From the NCBI GenBank assembly GCA_020723995.1, contig DYHT01000018.1, positions 1 to 33,306 of the forward strand: a DNA stretch of 33,306 nucleotides, read 5' to 3'. Below the pieces are notes generated by a model. The model did not search any database and had not been told where the DNA came from. It saw only the letters and a list, made by a program, of their open reading frames with translations. This DNA is from Chloroflexus sp. Lineage in GTDB: Bacteria; Chloroflexota; Anaerolineae; Anaerolineales; Villigracilaceae. Below, piece after piece: positions 7,052-14,267 of this stretch (position 1 is its first letter; each line of letters starts with the position of its first letter). Position numbers and translations under genes: made by a program.

Positions 7052-7179
7052 CTAATCTCCGTATGCTTGATCGCGCTTCTTCCGCCGCGCCAACTCGCTG
7101 GCGTATCTCACGCCAAGCTTATCCTTGTGTTCGCTTGTCCAATCGGTGAGACGGGTTGTTCCGGCGGGCGGGAAGTCGG
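7052..7179 (-). pseudogene. duplicated C-terminal end of the SDR/epimerase gene
   Basis: The minus strand encodes PPAGTTRLTDWTSEHKDKLG and then YASELARRKKRDQAY before a stop. This matches the C-terminus of the SDR gene at 8579-9541 (PPAGKTRLTDWTREHKDTLG, YASELARRKNRDQAY). Similarity starts at about the stop codon of the PIN fragment. The DNA copies differ at many positions, so the duplication is not recent. It is a remnant of a paralogue or of an old rearrangement and has no start of its own. Confidence 0.8.
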
Positions 7180-7365
7180 CTAAATCAAATTCTCAGGCCA
7201 CACCTGCATACCTGCTTTTTCCCCGGCCTTCCACAGGTCACGGTCGAAGGTTGACAGCGTGATTGGCGCGTCCAGGGTTTCCTGCCAGATGAGAGCCGCC
7301 GCAAAATGCACGGCGTCATAGCTGCGCAGGCCGCCAATGAACCTGGCCTCCCCCCGGTTCCTCAA
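7180..7365 (-). pseudogene. C-terminal fragment of a PIN-domain (VapC) toxin
   Basis: About 60 residues match the second half of VapC ribonucleases: LRSYDAVHFAAALIW, then ITLSTFDRDLWKAGEKAG and VWPENLI. The two conserved acidic residues of this half (Asp in SYDAVH, Asp in STFDRDL) are present. The N-terminal half is absent here, but a 25-residue VapC start lies at 8184-8261 on the same strand, so the gene seems to have been broken by the DNA between. Not expected to be functional. Confidence 0.7.
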
Positions 7366-7382
7366 GCATTTTCAGACAAAAA

Positions 7383-7791
7383 TCACGCCATAGCCGTTAT
7401 GGGCTGCAATTCCACGTAGGCAAAGGGTATCTGCTTGGTGGGCGACGCCTGGAAATGAGATAGCTTCAAGAACTGACTGACTGGCTTGGAGGTGATCAGG
7501 TGGAGTACCAGTTCCCGTAGGTCTGTTGGTACTTCATCGAGCTTGGTTAAGGGATAACTACGCGGCCCATATTCAGTGTGTTCCGTCAGAGTGAAGCAGC
7601 ATCAAACTGATCGCCCGGCGGGTCTGCTGATTGAGCCGCAATACGATATCATCGGTTAGTTCAACACCAGTCGCAGGTTCATTCTCGCCGAAAAAGAACT
7701 CCAGAATGTCTGCCTCTTGGTCATAGACGAGACGCACCGATGTTCCATCACTCGCTGTTGTCTCTGTTCTGTACAGATTGAGTTCACTCAT
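7383..7791 (-). pseudogene. DUF2283-type protein, frameshifted
   Basis: The first 72 residues (VRLVYDQEADILEFFFGE, TDDIVLRLN, RRAISLMLLH) match the small DUF2283 family, often found as the antitoxin-like partner of small nucleases. The frame then stops at 7573. Shifting frame near 7590-7600 continues an open frame FTLTEHTEYGPRSYPLTK and on to a TGA at 7383, with good coding character. I read this as a C-terminal extension lost by a frameshift. It starts at ATG 7791, five bases after the stop of the upstream partner gene, so the two formed one operon. Confidence 0.6.
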
Positions 7792-7795
7792 TTGC

Positions 7796-8119
7796 TCACC
7801 TTCTTGGCCGGATATACTTGGCCCATCCGGTCACTACAAAGTTGTTGGGAACATACTGACCACTTTCATCAAGACGCATTTTGAAAACAACGATGACCAC
7901 CAAGTGATTGTTCTCAGGCAACAACTCATCGAACTGCTTGTAATACCGATACTCGTTTGGAATCAATGGGTCTTGCTGACGGTGTCCGGTACGCAGTGTT
8001 TCGAGAAACTGGTCAAAGTATGGTTCCAGTTCAGGACGGGATTCTAAAATGTGCCGCCATCATTCTTCCGTGAAGTAGATGATGTTACTGTAGCGATCGT
8101 GAACTGTCCATTTGCTCAT
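7796..8119 (-). pseudogene. small toxin-like protein with a nonsense codon
   Basis: From ATG 8119 the frame reads MSKWTVHDRYSNIIYFTEE, then TGA (8062-8060), then WRHILESRPELEPYFDQFLE, YRYYKQFDELLPENNHLVVI and FVVTGWAKYIRP to a TGA at 7796. One base change (CGA to TGA) explains the stop. The pattern resembles small nuclease-like toxins of the DUF4258/PBECR kind that pair with DUF2283 proteins; this assignment is from memory of the pattern and tentative. No hairpin of SECIS type follows the TGA, so selenocysteine is unlikely. Confidence 0.55.
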
Positions 8120-8183
8120 TGAGGTTTCCGTTTTAGAGTTGCAATCTGTCATGCTCGTTGGACACAACTGTAAACGCGATATT

Positions 8184-8261
8184 TTACACGACCGACGAGG
8201 TAACGCCGCTGCCGCCCAAATATCGTTTCACCAAGATGCTGGTGTTCACATATACGATCAT
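8184..8261 (-). pseudogene. N-terminal fragment of VapC toxin
   Basis: ATG 8261 overlaps the antitoxin stop by four bases (ATGA), as in working vapBC operons. It encodes MIVYVNTSILVKRYLGGSG and ends at a TAA after 25 residues. This is the start of a PIN domain, with Asn where the first catalytic Asp normally stands (VDTS). The rest of the toxin is probably the fragment at 7180-7365. Confidence 0.7.
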
Positions 8262-8539
8262 TGCCGGTCCTCCACGACCAGGTCGGAAACCTGGCGCTCG
8301 CCCCGGTTGACAGCCGCCGGACGGTATGGCTTCATCTTTTGTCCATTCCATTCGGCAATGCCCGCGCTTACCATTGCTTGCAGGCGGTCTTCGAGCAAGG
8401 GCTTGAGCTGGATGATCTGCCCGATGGCCCTCCCCTGTTCTGTGACGATAATGGTCTGACCGGATTTCACGCGGCGCATATATTCGCTCAGCCGGTTTTT
8501 GAGTTCGCGCGTGCCAACATGCATTTCATTCATAATCAT
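8258..8539 (-). CDS. Phd/YefM-type antitoxin (VapB-like)
   Basis: A 93-residue antitoxin of the prevent-host-death family: MHVGTRELKNRLSEYMRRVK is the DNA-binding N-terminal region, then GQTIIVTEQGRAIGQI. The C-terminal part (EWNGQKMKP, VNRGERQVSDLVVEDR) should wrap around the cognate PIN toxin. ATG 8539 is used here; ATG 8533 and 8524 are possible. The promoter at 8557-8584 lies directly upstream, and such antitoxins usually repress it. The reading frame is intact although the toxin is broken, so it may persist as an orphan antitoxin that neutralises related toxins, or simply await decay. Confidence 0.8.
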   Translation of the reverse strand: MIMNEMHVGTRELKNRLSEYMRRVKSGQTIIVTEQGRAIGQIIQLKPLLEDRLQAMVSAGIAEWNGQKMKPYRPAAVNRGERQVSDLVVEDRQ

Positions 8540-8556
8540 CTCTTGATTGTGGTTGC

Positions 8557-8584
8557 ATTATAGCAGATGTGGCGCAATTTACAA
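8557..8584 (-). promoter_or_regulatory. promoter of the antitoxin operon
   Basis: The minus strand has TTGTAA (8584-8579), a 16-base spacer and a perfect TATAAT (8562-8557), 17 bases before ATG 8539. The -35 box overlaps the stop codon of the upstream SDR gene. Confidence 0.6.
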
Positions 8585-9541
8585 CTTATCGTAAGCCTGA
8601 TCTCGGTTCTTTCGCCGCGCCAACTCGCTGGCGTAATGTTTGCCCAACGTGTCCTTATGTTCCCGCGTCCAATCGGTAAGTCTAGTTTTACCAGCGGGAG
8701 GCGAATCGGTGCAGAGCAGGTCGGCCATCAGCCCCTTGACTTCCGGCCAGGTGATCAGCACGTCGCTGACCAGCTTGCCGATGACCCATCCCGCCGCGTA
8801 TCCCAGCGCGGGCGGCACGGAAATGATTGGGCGTTTGACACCGATGATCCCGCCGATAGTTTTCGCCAGATCGCGGTAAGTGAAGGTTTCTGGCCCTGTG
8901 GCGTCTATGATGACATTCTCGCGTCTCTTGCCTTGTTCCACGGCCAGCGCGGCCAGGTCGTCCACGTAGATGGGCTGGAGGCGGTACTGCCCGTCGCCGA
9001 ACACGCCGAAGACCGGCAGATGGCGCAGCGTCCAGGCGATGTTGTTGATCAGGATGTCTTCCTTGCCGAAGATGACCGTCGGGCGTAGGATGGCGCAGGA
9101 CAGGCCGGATTCGATCAGCGCCTTTTCGAGCCGCGCCTTCCCGCTGAAATATTCCAGCGGCGAATCTGCGCTCGGATTGGTGATGCTGACATGGACGACG
9201 CGCTGGACGCCCGCTTTTTTAGCCGCCTCGAAAAGCGCCAGCGTGTTTTTCACGGCGTCGGCGTGCTTGAAGAACGAGTAATGGTTGCGTACTTCGCAAC
9301 CATAATTGAACCGCACCCAGTAGGTGTTGTAAAGCACGTCCGCGCCGCGCAGCGACTCGACCAGTTCATCCGGGCGGTCGAAGTCGAATGGACGCACCTC
9401 GACCTTCCCACCAAAGGGATTGGCGCGCTGCACCGAATTAGTCAGCGTGCGCACGCGGCGGCTTTCGGCGAGCAGGCGCGTGGCAATGTATTTGCCGGAA
9501 TAACCGAACGCGCCGGTGACGACGTGAAGTTCCTGTGTCAT
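8579..9541 (-). CDS. atypical SDR / NAD(P)-binding epimerase-like protein
   Basis: This 320-residue protein has an N-terminal Rossmann fold (VTGAFGYSGKYIATRLL, the GxxGxxG nucleotide motif) and matches the atypical SDR group that includes complex-I NDUFA9-like and NmrA-like proteins. HVSITNPSADSPLEYFSGKA and LRPTVIFGKEDILINN follow family order, but the usual YxxxK active site appears only as YFSGK, with one residue fewer between Tyr and Lys. Substrate cannot be told. ATG 9541 is chosen; it starts one base after the stop of the sugar kinase gene, so they share a transcript. A second, diverged copy of its last 40 or so codons lies at 7052-7179. Confidence 0.75.
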   Translation of the reverse strand: MTQELHVVTGAFGYSGKYIATRLLAESRRVRTLTNSVQRANPFGGKVEVRPFDFDRPDELVESLRGADVLYNTYWVRFNYGCEVRNHYSFFKHADAVKNTLALFEAAKKAGVQRVVHVSITNPSADSPLEYFSGKARLEKALIESGLSCAILRPTVIFGKEDILINNIAWTLRHLPVFGVFGDGQYRLQPIYVDDLAALAVEQGKRRENVIIDATGPETFTYRDLAKTIGGIIGVKRPIISVPPALGYAAGWVIGKLVSDVLITWPEVKGLMADLLCTDSPPAGKTRLTDWTREHKDTLGKHYASELARRKNRDQAYDKL

Positions 9542-9542
9542 A

Positions 9543-10433
9543 CTACTCAATCAAAACTTTCGCCAGCGCGACCGCGCCCAGCACGCCGGAGCGATGGCCC
9601 AGGCCTGGCGGAACAATGTACTCGTCCATTCTCTCCATGATGACCGGCGAGGGGATATAACCGTTGAGCAATTCCTGCACTTTATGCCGAATGGCGGGAA
9701 ACAACTGTTTTCGCTGCATCACGCCGCCGCCCAGCACGATCCGCTGCGGGGAGAGGATGCAGATGACGCTGGTCAAAGCCGATGCAATGTAAGCTGCTTC
9801 CAGTTCCCAAGCCGGATGCTCGTCCGTCAGCTTATCAGCGGACTGCCCCCAGCGTTGACTGATGGCTGGGCCGCAGGCCAGTCCCTCGAAACAATCGCCG
9901 TGAAATGGACAATTACCTGCATACGGGTCAACCGTCCAGTCGTGCGGGATGCGGAAGTGACCGGCTTCGGGGTGGACGAGGCCGTGTACCAGCCGCCGAT
10001 TGGCGATGATGCCCGCGCCGATGCCGGTGCCGATCGTGAAATAGACCAGTGAATCGAGGCGACGGTTTTCCGGCCTCCAGTAGTATTCGCCAAAGGCAGC
10101 CGCGCCCACGTCCAGCTCACAGGCGATGGGAATATCGAATGCGCGCCGAAATTGCTCGCATATGTTAGCTCCCGTCCAGCCGGGTTTGGGAGTGGCGGTG
10201 ATGTGACCGTAAGTGGGCGAGGCCGGATTCAGGTCGAGCGGCCCGAAAGGCGCCAGGCCAATCGCGGCGATGGCATGACGTTTGAAGAACGTGATGGCTT
10301 TGGCGATGGTCTCTTCGGGCGTGGTGGTCGGGAAACGCGTCTCGTCAATAATTTCATCCGGCCCGTATGCGACCACGCAGGCGAATTTCGTCCCACCGCC
10401 TTCCAGTCCGCCGTAGATGTTCTTTTGGCTCAT
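9543..10433 (-). CDS. ROK-family sugar kinase, fructokinase-like
   Basis: The 296-residue protein follows the ScrK/YdhR type of ROK fructokinase: YGGLEGGGTKFACVV (ATP-binding start), GLAPFGPLDL, TPKPGW, ELDVGAAAFGEY, IGTGIGAGIIANRRLVHG, and the zinc-binding stretch with HPEAGH and CPFHGDCFEGLACGPA. It should phosphorylate fructose or a similar hexose in the cytoplasm. The frame opens further upstream, but that part overlaps the kinase gene before it; ATG 10433 is one base after that gene's stop and fits the family start. It lies in a run with signalling genes and an SDR, which does not clarify its substrate. Confidence 0.88.
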   Translation of the reverse strand: MSQKNIYGGLEGGGTKFACVVAYGPDEIIDETRFPTTTPEETIAKAITFFKRHAIAAIGLAPFGPLDLNPASPTYGHITATPKPGWTGANICEQFRRAFDIPIACELDVGAAAFGEYYWRPENRRLDSLVYFTIGTGIGAGIIANRRLVHGLVHPEAGHFRIPHDWTVDPYAGNCPFHGDCFEGLACGPAISQRWGQSADKLTDEHPAWELEAAYIASALTSVICILSPQRIVLGGGVMQRKQLFPAIRHKVQELLNGYIPSPVIMERMDEYIVPPGLGHRSGVLGAVALAKVLIE

Positions 10434-10434
10434 T

Positions 10435-11586
10435 TCAACATTCTGCCTGTTTCTTGGCGGCTGGCAGGCTAAACCGGAATGTCGCGCCGCGGCCGACTTC
10501 CGATTGGACCGTGATGCTGCCTCCCGCCGCGGCGATGATCTGCCTGACAATCGCCAGTCCCAGCCCGGTGCCTGGCACGTCGAGCGCTTTGGCGTTTGCG
10601 GCGCGGAAGAACTCGGTAAAGAGGCGTGGCTGGTCTTCCAGCGGGATGCCGATGCCGGTATCGCTGACCTCGCCGATGACCTGTTCATTATCACAGCGCA
10701 AGCTGATCGTCACCGCGCCGCCAGCGGGCGTGTATTTGATGGCGTTGGCGATTAAATTCGTCCAGACGCTCTTGAAATGCTCCGGCGCGCCCATCACCGG
10801 CGGCAGGTCGGGGGTGATGTTCAGATCAAAGCGCAGGTTTTTTTGCTCCGCCTGTGTGCGGAGATTATCCATAACGGCGACCAACAGTCCCTCCAAATGA
10901 ACGGGGGTGGTTTTGAGTGGTTTTGCCAATACCTGCAACTGGCCCAGTTCCAGCAAATCGGCGATTAAATCCATTTCTTCCTGCGCCCGCGCCATGCACT
11001 TGCCGATGATTTCGGGTTGATTCTCCGGCGGTACGTAACCATCCAGGATCAACTGCAAATAATTCTGAATGGCCGCCACCGGCGCCTGCATTTCGTGCGT
11101 CACCAGGCGGATGAACTGGCGCTTGGCTTTATCCAGTTCTTCGAGACGGGCTTTTTCCTCCGTCAGGCGGCGCGCCTCGGCCTCGATGGCCTGCAGCCGC
11201 CGCGCTTCCAGCGAGAGCCGCCGCCGTTCCAGCCCCTGGCTGACGGCCAGGGTCAGATCATCCACCGAGAAGGGTTTGGTGAGAAAATCATACGCGCCCT
11301 GCTTGATGGCCTGCACGGCCAACTCGACGGTTGCGTAGCCGGTGATGATGATGCAAACGATCTCCGGGTCGTGCCGGTGGATCTCTGTAATCAGGTCAAT
11401 ACCGCTGACGCCGGGCATCATGATGTCGAGCAGGGTCAGGTCGTAGCCGCCGGATTGGATTTTTTGCATCCCCTCCGCGCCGCTGGTGGCGATATCCACG
11501 CTGAGTCCCTGCGGGGCCAGCGCCCGCCGGATACCTTCGCAGATGCCGATTTCATCGTCAATGACAAGGATTTTGGCGTTGTGCAT
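10435..11586 (-). CDS. REC-HisKA-HATPase hybrid signalling protein
   Basis: This 383-residue soluble protein starts with a receiver domain (ILVIDDE, phospho-acceptor Asp54 in LLDIMMPG, Lys104 in LTKPF). A coiled linker (about 118-155) leads to a HisKA domain with His164 (LVTHEMQAPVAAIQNYL) and a HATPase domain (NLIANAIKYTP, DTGIGI, GTGLGLAI). REC at the N-terminus means that another kinase, probably the one encoded just upstream, controls this kinase's activity. No output domain for DNA is present. ATG 11586 lies four bases after the stop of the upstream kinase gene, with GGGTGA as a weak ribosome site; the TTG at 11610 is rejected because it would overlap that gene. Confidence 0.88.
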   Translation of the reverse strand: MHNAKILVIDDEIGICEGIRRALAPQGLSVDIATSGAEGMQKIQSGGYDLTLLDIMMPGVSGIDLITEIHRHDPEIVCIIITGYATVELAVQAIKQGAYDFLTKPFSVDDLTLAVSQGLERRRLSLEARRLQAIEAEARRLTEEKARLEELDKAKRQFIRLVTHEMQAPVAAIQNYLQLILDGYVPPENQPEIIGKCMARAQEEMDLIADLLELGQLQVLAKPLKTTPVHLEGLLVAVMDNLRTQAEQKNLRFDLNITPDLPPVMGAPEHFKSVWTNLIANAIKYTPAGGAVTISLRCDNEQVIGEVSDTGIGIPLEDQPRLFTEFFRAANAKALDVPGTGLGLAIVRQIIAAAGGSITVQSEVGRGATFRFSLPAAKKQAEC

Positions 11587-11590
11587 GGGA

Positions 11591-13594
11591 TCACCCGATA
11601 AGTCCCTCAATAGTATTCTGGGAAGGCGCGGCGGCGATTTCCGGCGCAGGCAGTTGGATTGGCAAAGTAACCGTGAAGGTGGTGCCTTTGCCGATCTGAC
11701 TCTGCGCGTTGACCTGGCCGCGGTGCATCTTGATAATGCCGTAGGTGATTGCCAGCCCCAGGCCGGTGCCTTTGCCGACCGGCTTGGTGGTAAAGAACGG
11801 CGTGAACAACTTAGCCAGGTTTTCGGGCGGGATGCCGACGCCGGTATCCTGGATTTCGACCGTGATCATACCCCTGGGGCCGGGGCGCGTGCAGACGGTC
11901 AATCTCCCGCCCTCCGGCATGGCCTCGACCGCGTTGATCATCAGGTTGCGAAATACCTGGCGTAGTTGGGCCGCGTCGGCTTCGATCATCGGCAGGCGTG
12001 GGTCCAGTTCGGTGACAACGGCGATGCTCACCGTTTTGATGTACCTGGGCGACAGTTCGCTTAACTCACGCAGGATTTCGTTGACATCGGTCGGTTGCGC
12101 CATTACCTGCTGATGGCGGGCAAAGTTGAGCAGGTCGGCCACGATGCGCTTGCAGCGTTTGGTCTCGCTGACAATCATTTTCAGGTCGGCGCGGCGCGGG
12201 TCGTCTTCGGCGCACTCGGTGGTCATAGATTCTGAATAGAGCAGGATTGTCCCCAGCGGATTATTCAGTTCGTGCGCCACACCAGCCGCCAGTTGGCCGA
12301 GCGAGGCCAGTTTTTCCTTATGCAGAAGTTGATCCTGTGTGGTTTGCAGCGTGTCGAGCATGGTGTTGAAGGATTTCTCCAACAGCCCCACTTCGCCGCC
12401 GGCGCGCACCGATACACGCGCAGCCAGATCGCCCTGTGTGACCGATTGGCTGGCCTGCACCAGTTCGCGCAGTTCCTTAAGGGGACGGGTAATATAGCGC
12501 GCGACGGGCGTTGCCAGCATAAAAGTCATCAGAATTGTTGCCGCTGCCACCAGTGCAATGCGCTGGTTGAAGGTCGTCAGCAGCCGCAAGAACAACGCCT
12601 GGCGGGCACCAGCATACAGTATCCCCACCACCTGGCCGGTGTGATCGCGGATCGGTTCGTAGCGGGTGAGGTAATTTTCGTTGATGACGAAAGCCGGGCC
12701 GATGTACTCGCGTCCGTCTCGTAAAACGACCTGCCCGACATCCTCGGCGATACGCGTGCCTGTTGCCCGTTTCCCATCCGCCGTCATCACGTTGGTTGAA
12801 ACGCGCAGATCGCCCAGGAAGATGGTGGCGGAGTCAACCTGGGCTGCGGTCTTGATTTGATCCACCAGGGTGAAGTCGTTGTTGAACATGTGAAAGGCCA
12901 TTGCAATGCCGATCGTCTGGCCTTCGGCGTCGAGAATTGGCGCGACGCTGACCAGCGCCAGCGCCGCCGAGCCTTCGCGCGGGTCAAACGGGTGAGGCGC
13001 GGCCCTGGGCGTGTCAATCAATAGGATGCGCGCCTGTTCTGCCAGCCCGACCTGTTCCAAAAATTCGACCGGGATGACTTCAGTGGCGGCGATTTGTTTT
13101 CGTTCGAAAAGGCTTTGCCGGAGGATTGGGAAATCAGCCCAGTTGCTGCCCGCGCTCACCGGCGACCGGGTTGCGCCGGTCTTGACCTGATAACCGGTCA
13201 ATATTTTCCCGTCCGCGTCGAGGATGGCGATAAAGTGATTCCCCGCTGACAGACCGTGCATCCTGTTGGATAATTCGGCGCGCATGGTCTGCAATGCGCT
13301 CTCATCGCCGGATCTGGCCGCAGCGATATTCTCGATCACTGCGGGCGATAGCGCCAGTTGACCGGCGACGCCGGAAATTTCATCCAGCCTGGTGCTGTAA
13401 AAGGTCTCGGCCAGGCGGATATCCCGCGCCACCCGTTCATCCATCGCCTTGGAAAGGTAACTATTTATTGTGTCTGAGATGACCCATGTGCCGAGGCCGA
13501 TGGCAACGGCAGCCACCAACGTGAATGAAATCACCAGCGCGCCCTGGAACGGCGCGGGGCAGAGGTTTTTGAAAAACCGGATAACAGCGCGCAT
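11591..13594 (-). CDS. membrane sensor histidine kinase with Cache-type sensor
   Basis: This 667-residue kinase has a transmembrane helix at about 17-40 and a large extracellular sensor at about 42-335 with Cache-like features (AILDADGKILTGYQVKTG; later VDSATIFLGDLRVSTNV and VVGILYAG). A second helix lies at about 345-367, then HAMP, HisKA with His441 (GVAHELNNPLGTILLYSES) and HATPase (NLMINAVEAMPEGG, DTGVGIP, FFTTKPVGKGTGLGLAI). The ligand is unknown; Cache domains of this kind often bind small organic acids. ATG 13594 is well supported by AAAGGAGG seven bases upstream. It sits between a lone receiver gene and the REC-kinase gene and probably phosphorylates both or one of them. Confidence 0.92.
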   Translation of the reverse strand: MRAVIRFFKNLCPAPFQGALVISFTLVAAVAIGLGTWVISDTINSYLSKAMDERVARDIRLAETFYSTRLDEISGVAGQLALSPAVIENIAAARSGDESALQTMRAELSNRMHGLSAGNHFIAILDADGKILTGYQVKTGATRSPVSAGSNWADFPILRQSLFERKQIAATEVIPVEFLEQVGLAEQARILLIDTPRAAPHPFDPREGSAALALVSVAPILDAEGQTIGIAMAFHMFNNDFTLVDQIKTAAQVDSATIFLGDLRVSTNVMTADGKRATGTRIAEDVGQVVLRDGREYIGPAFVINENYLTRYEPIRDHTGQVVGILYAGARQALFLRLLTTFNQRIALVAAATILMTFMLATPVARYITRPLKELRELVQASQSVTQGDLAARVSVRAGGEVGLLEKSFNTMLDTLQTTQDQLLHKEKLASLGQLAAGVAHELNNPLGTILLYSESMTTECAEDDPRRADLKMIVSETKRCKRIVADLLNFARHQQVMAQPTDVNEILRELSELSPRYIKTVSIAVVTELDPRLPMIEADAAQLRQVFRNLMINAVEAMPEGGRLTVCTRPGPRGMITVEIQDTGVGIPPENLAKLFTPFFTTKPVGKGTGLGLAITYGIIKMHRGQVNAQSQIGKGTTFTVTLPIQLPAPEIAAAPSQNTIEGLIG

Positions 13595-13633
13595 TTCTCA
13601 GCCTCCTTTCGTTAAGGGCTGTTTGAAAGCTTT

Positions 13634-13717
13634 CCACGAAGGACACGAAGGGCGCGAAGCCACGTAGGGCGGGTTTTCACGTAGCACCCCCGATGGGGGC
13701 TTACCCGCCGTTTATGG
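13634..13717. repeat. cacgaagg micro-repeat and GC-rich foldback
   Basis: The 143-base gap between the sensor kinase and the receiver gene holds cacgaaggacacgaag (13635-13650), a relative of the copy at 3483-3502, then a cacgtagggcggg segment whose gggcggg can pair with the later cccgcc. No gene is seen in the gap. Confidence 0.5.
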
Positions 13718-13737
13718 GACAGGTATAGAAACCGACC

Positions 13738-14115
13738 CTACTTTGGCAGCAGTTTGTTGACTTGTTTGATCAAATCCGCCGGTTTGATTGGCTTGCTCAT
13801 AAAGGCGCGGATGTGGATGTATTCGTCAGTGGGGAACAATTCGGCGTAATCGGTGTTGGCGATGGATGTGACCATGATGATGGGAATGTCGCGCACGGCT
13901 GGGTCGTCGTGCATCTCCTGGCTCATCGAAAGGCCGTCCAGCACGGTATCCATGATGACGTCGAGAACGATGATGTCCGGTTTGTCTTCCCGGGCGCGCT
14001 GAAAACCTTCATTGCCGCTTGCCGCGCTGATGATGGCGTGGCCTTCTGCTTCCAGCACCATGCGGGTGGCGTTGACGAAATCCGGGTCGTCGTCCACGAC
14101 GAGTATTTTAGCCAT
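13738..14115 (-). CDS. single-domain response regulator
   Basis: A 125-residue CheY-like receiver domain and nothing else: ILVVDDD acidic pocket (Asp8, Asp9), Asp52 in IIVLDVIMD as phospho-acceptor, MVTS and FMSKPIKP (Lys switch). It can relay phosphate or act by protein contact but has no DNA-binding part. AGGAGAAGGAC just upstream of ATG 14115 supports the start. It is followed by the sensor kinase gene on the same strand and preceded by the fdh genes, so a link between the two systems is plausible but not shown. Confidence 0.92.
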   Translation of the reverse strand: MAKILVVDDDPDFVNATRMVLEAEGHAIISAASGNEGFQRAREDKPDIIVLDVIMDTVLDGLSMSQEMHDDPAVRDIPIIMVTSIANTDYAELFPTDEYIHIRAFMSKPIKPADLIKQVNKLLPK

Positions 14116-14139
14116 GTTGTCCTTCTCCTGGTTTTCCTG

Positions 14140-14236
14140 TCATCCGACAAGATGTAGGGCGGCTTTCCATAGCCGCCAATTATGGCTGTCATTCGACAAG
14201 ATGTAGGGCGGCTTTCCATAGCCGCCAATTATGGCT
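14140..14236. repeat. two tandem 49-bp hairpin repeats
   Basis: The unit starting tcatccgacaagatgtaggg (14140) is repeated at 14189 with one difference in the shared core. Each copy contains ggcggct-ttccat-agccgcc, a 7-bp stem. A third, diverged piece (ggcgggtaagcaacccgtcc) follows. The array fills the gap between the receiver gene and nuoF. Confidence 0.8.
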
Positions 14237-14267
14237 TTCGGCGGGTAAGCAACCCGTCCTACTCCTG

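Noticed and set aside
7796-8119. Reading the in-frame TGA of the toxin-like gene as selenocysteine.
   Set aside because: No hairpin of the right kind follows, and a single CGA to TGA change explains it; the neighbouring genes are also decayed.
10434-10694. Longer sugar kinase with about 85 extra N-terminal residues.
   Set aside because: That part lies in another frame over the 3' end of the REC-kinase gene and has no family match; ATG 10433 gives the normal ROK start.
14140-14236. CRISPR-like repeat pair.
   Set aside because: Only two adjacent copies, no unique spacers of constant length, and each unit is itself a hairpin; no cas genes are present.
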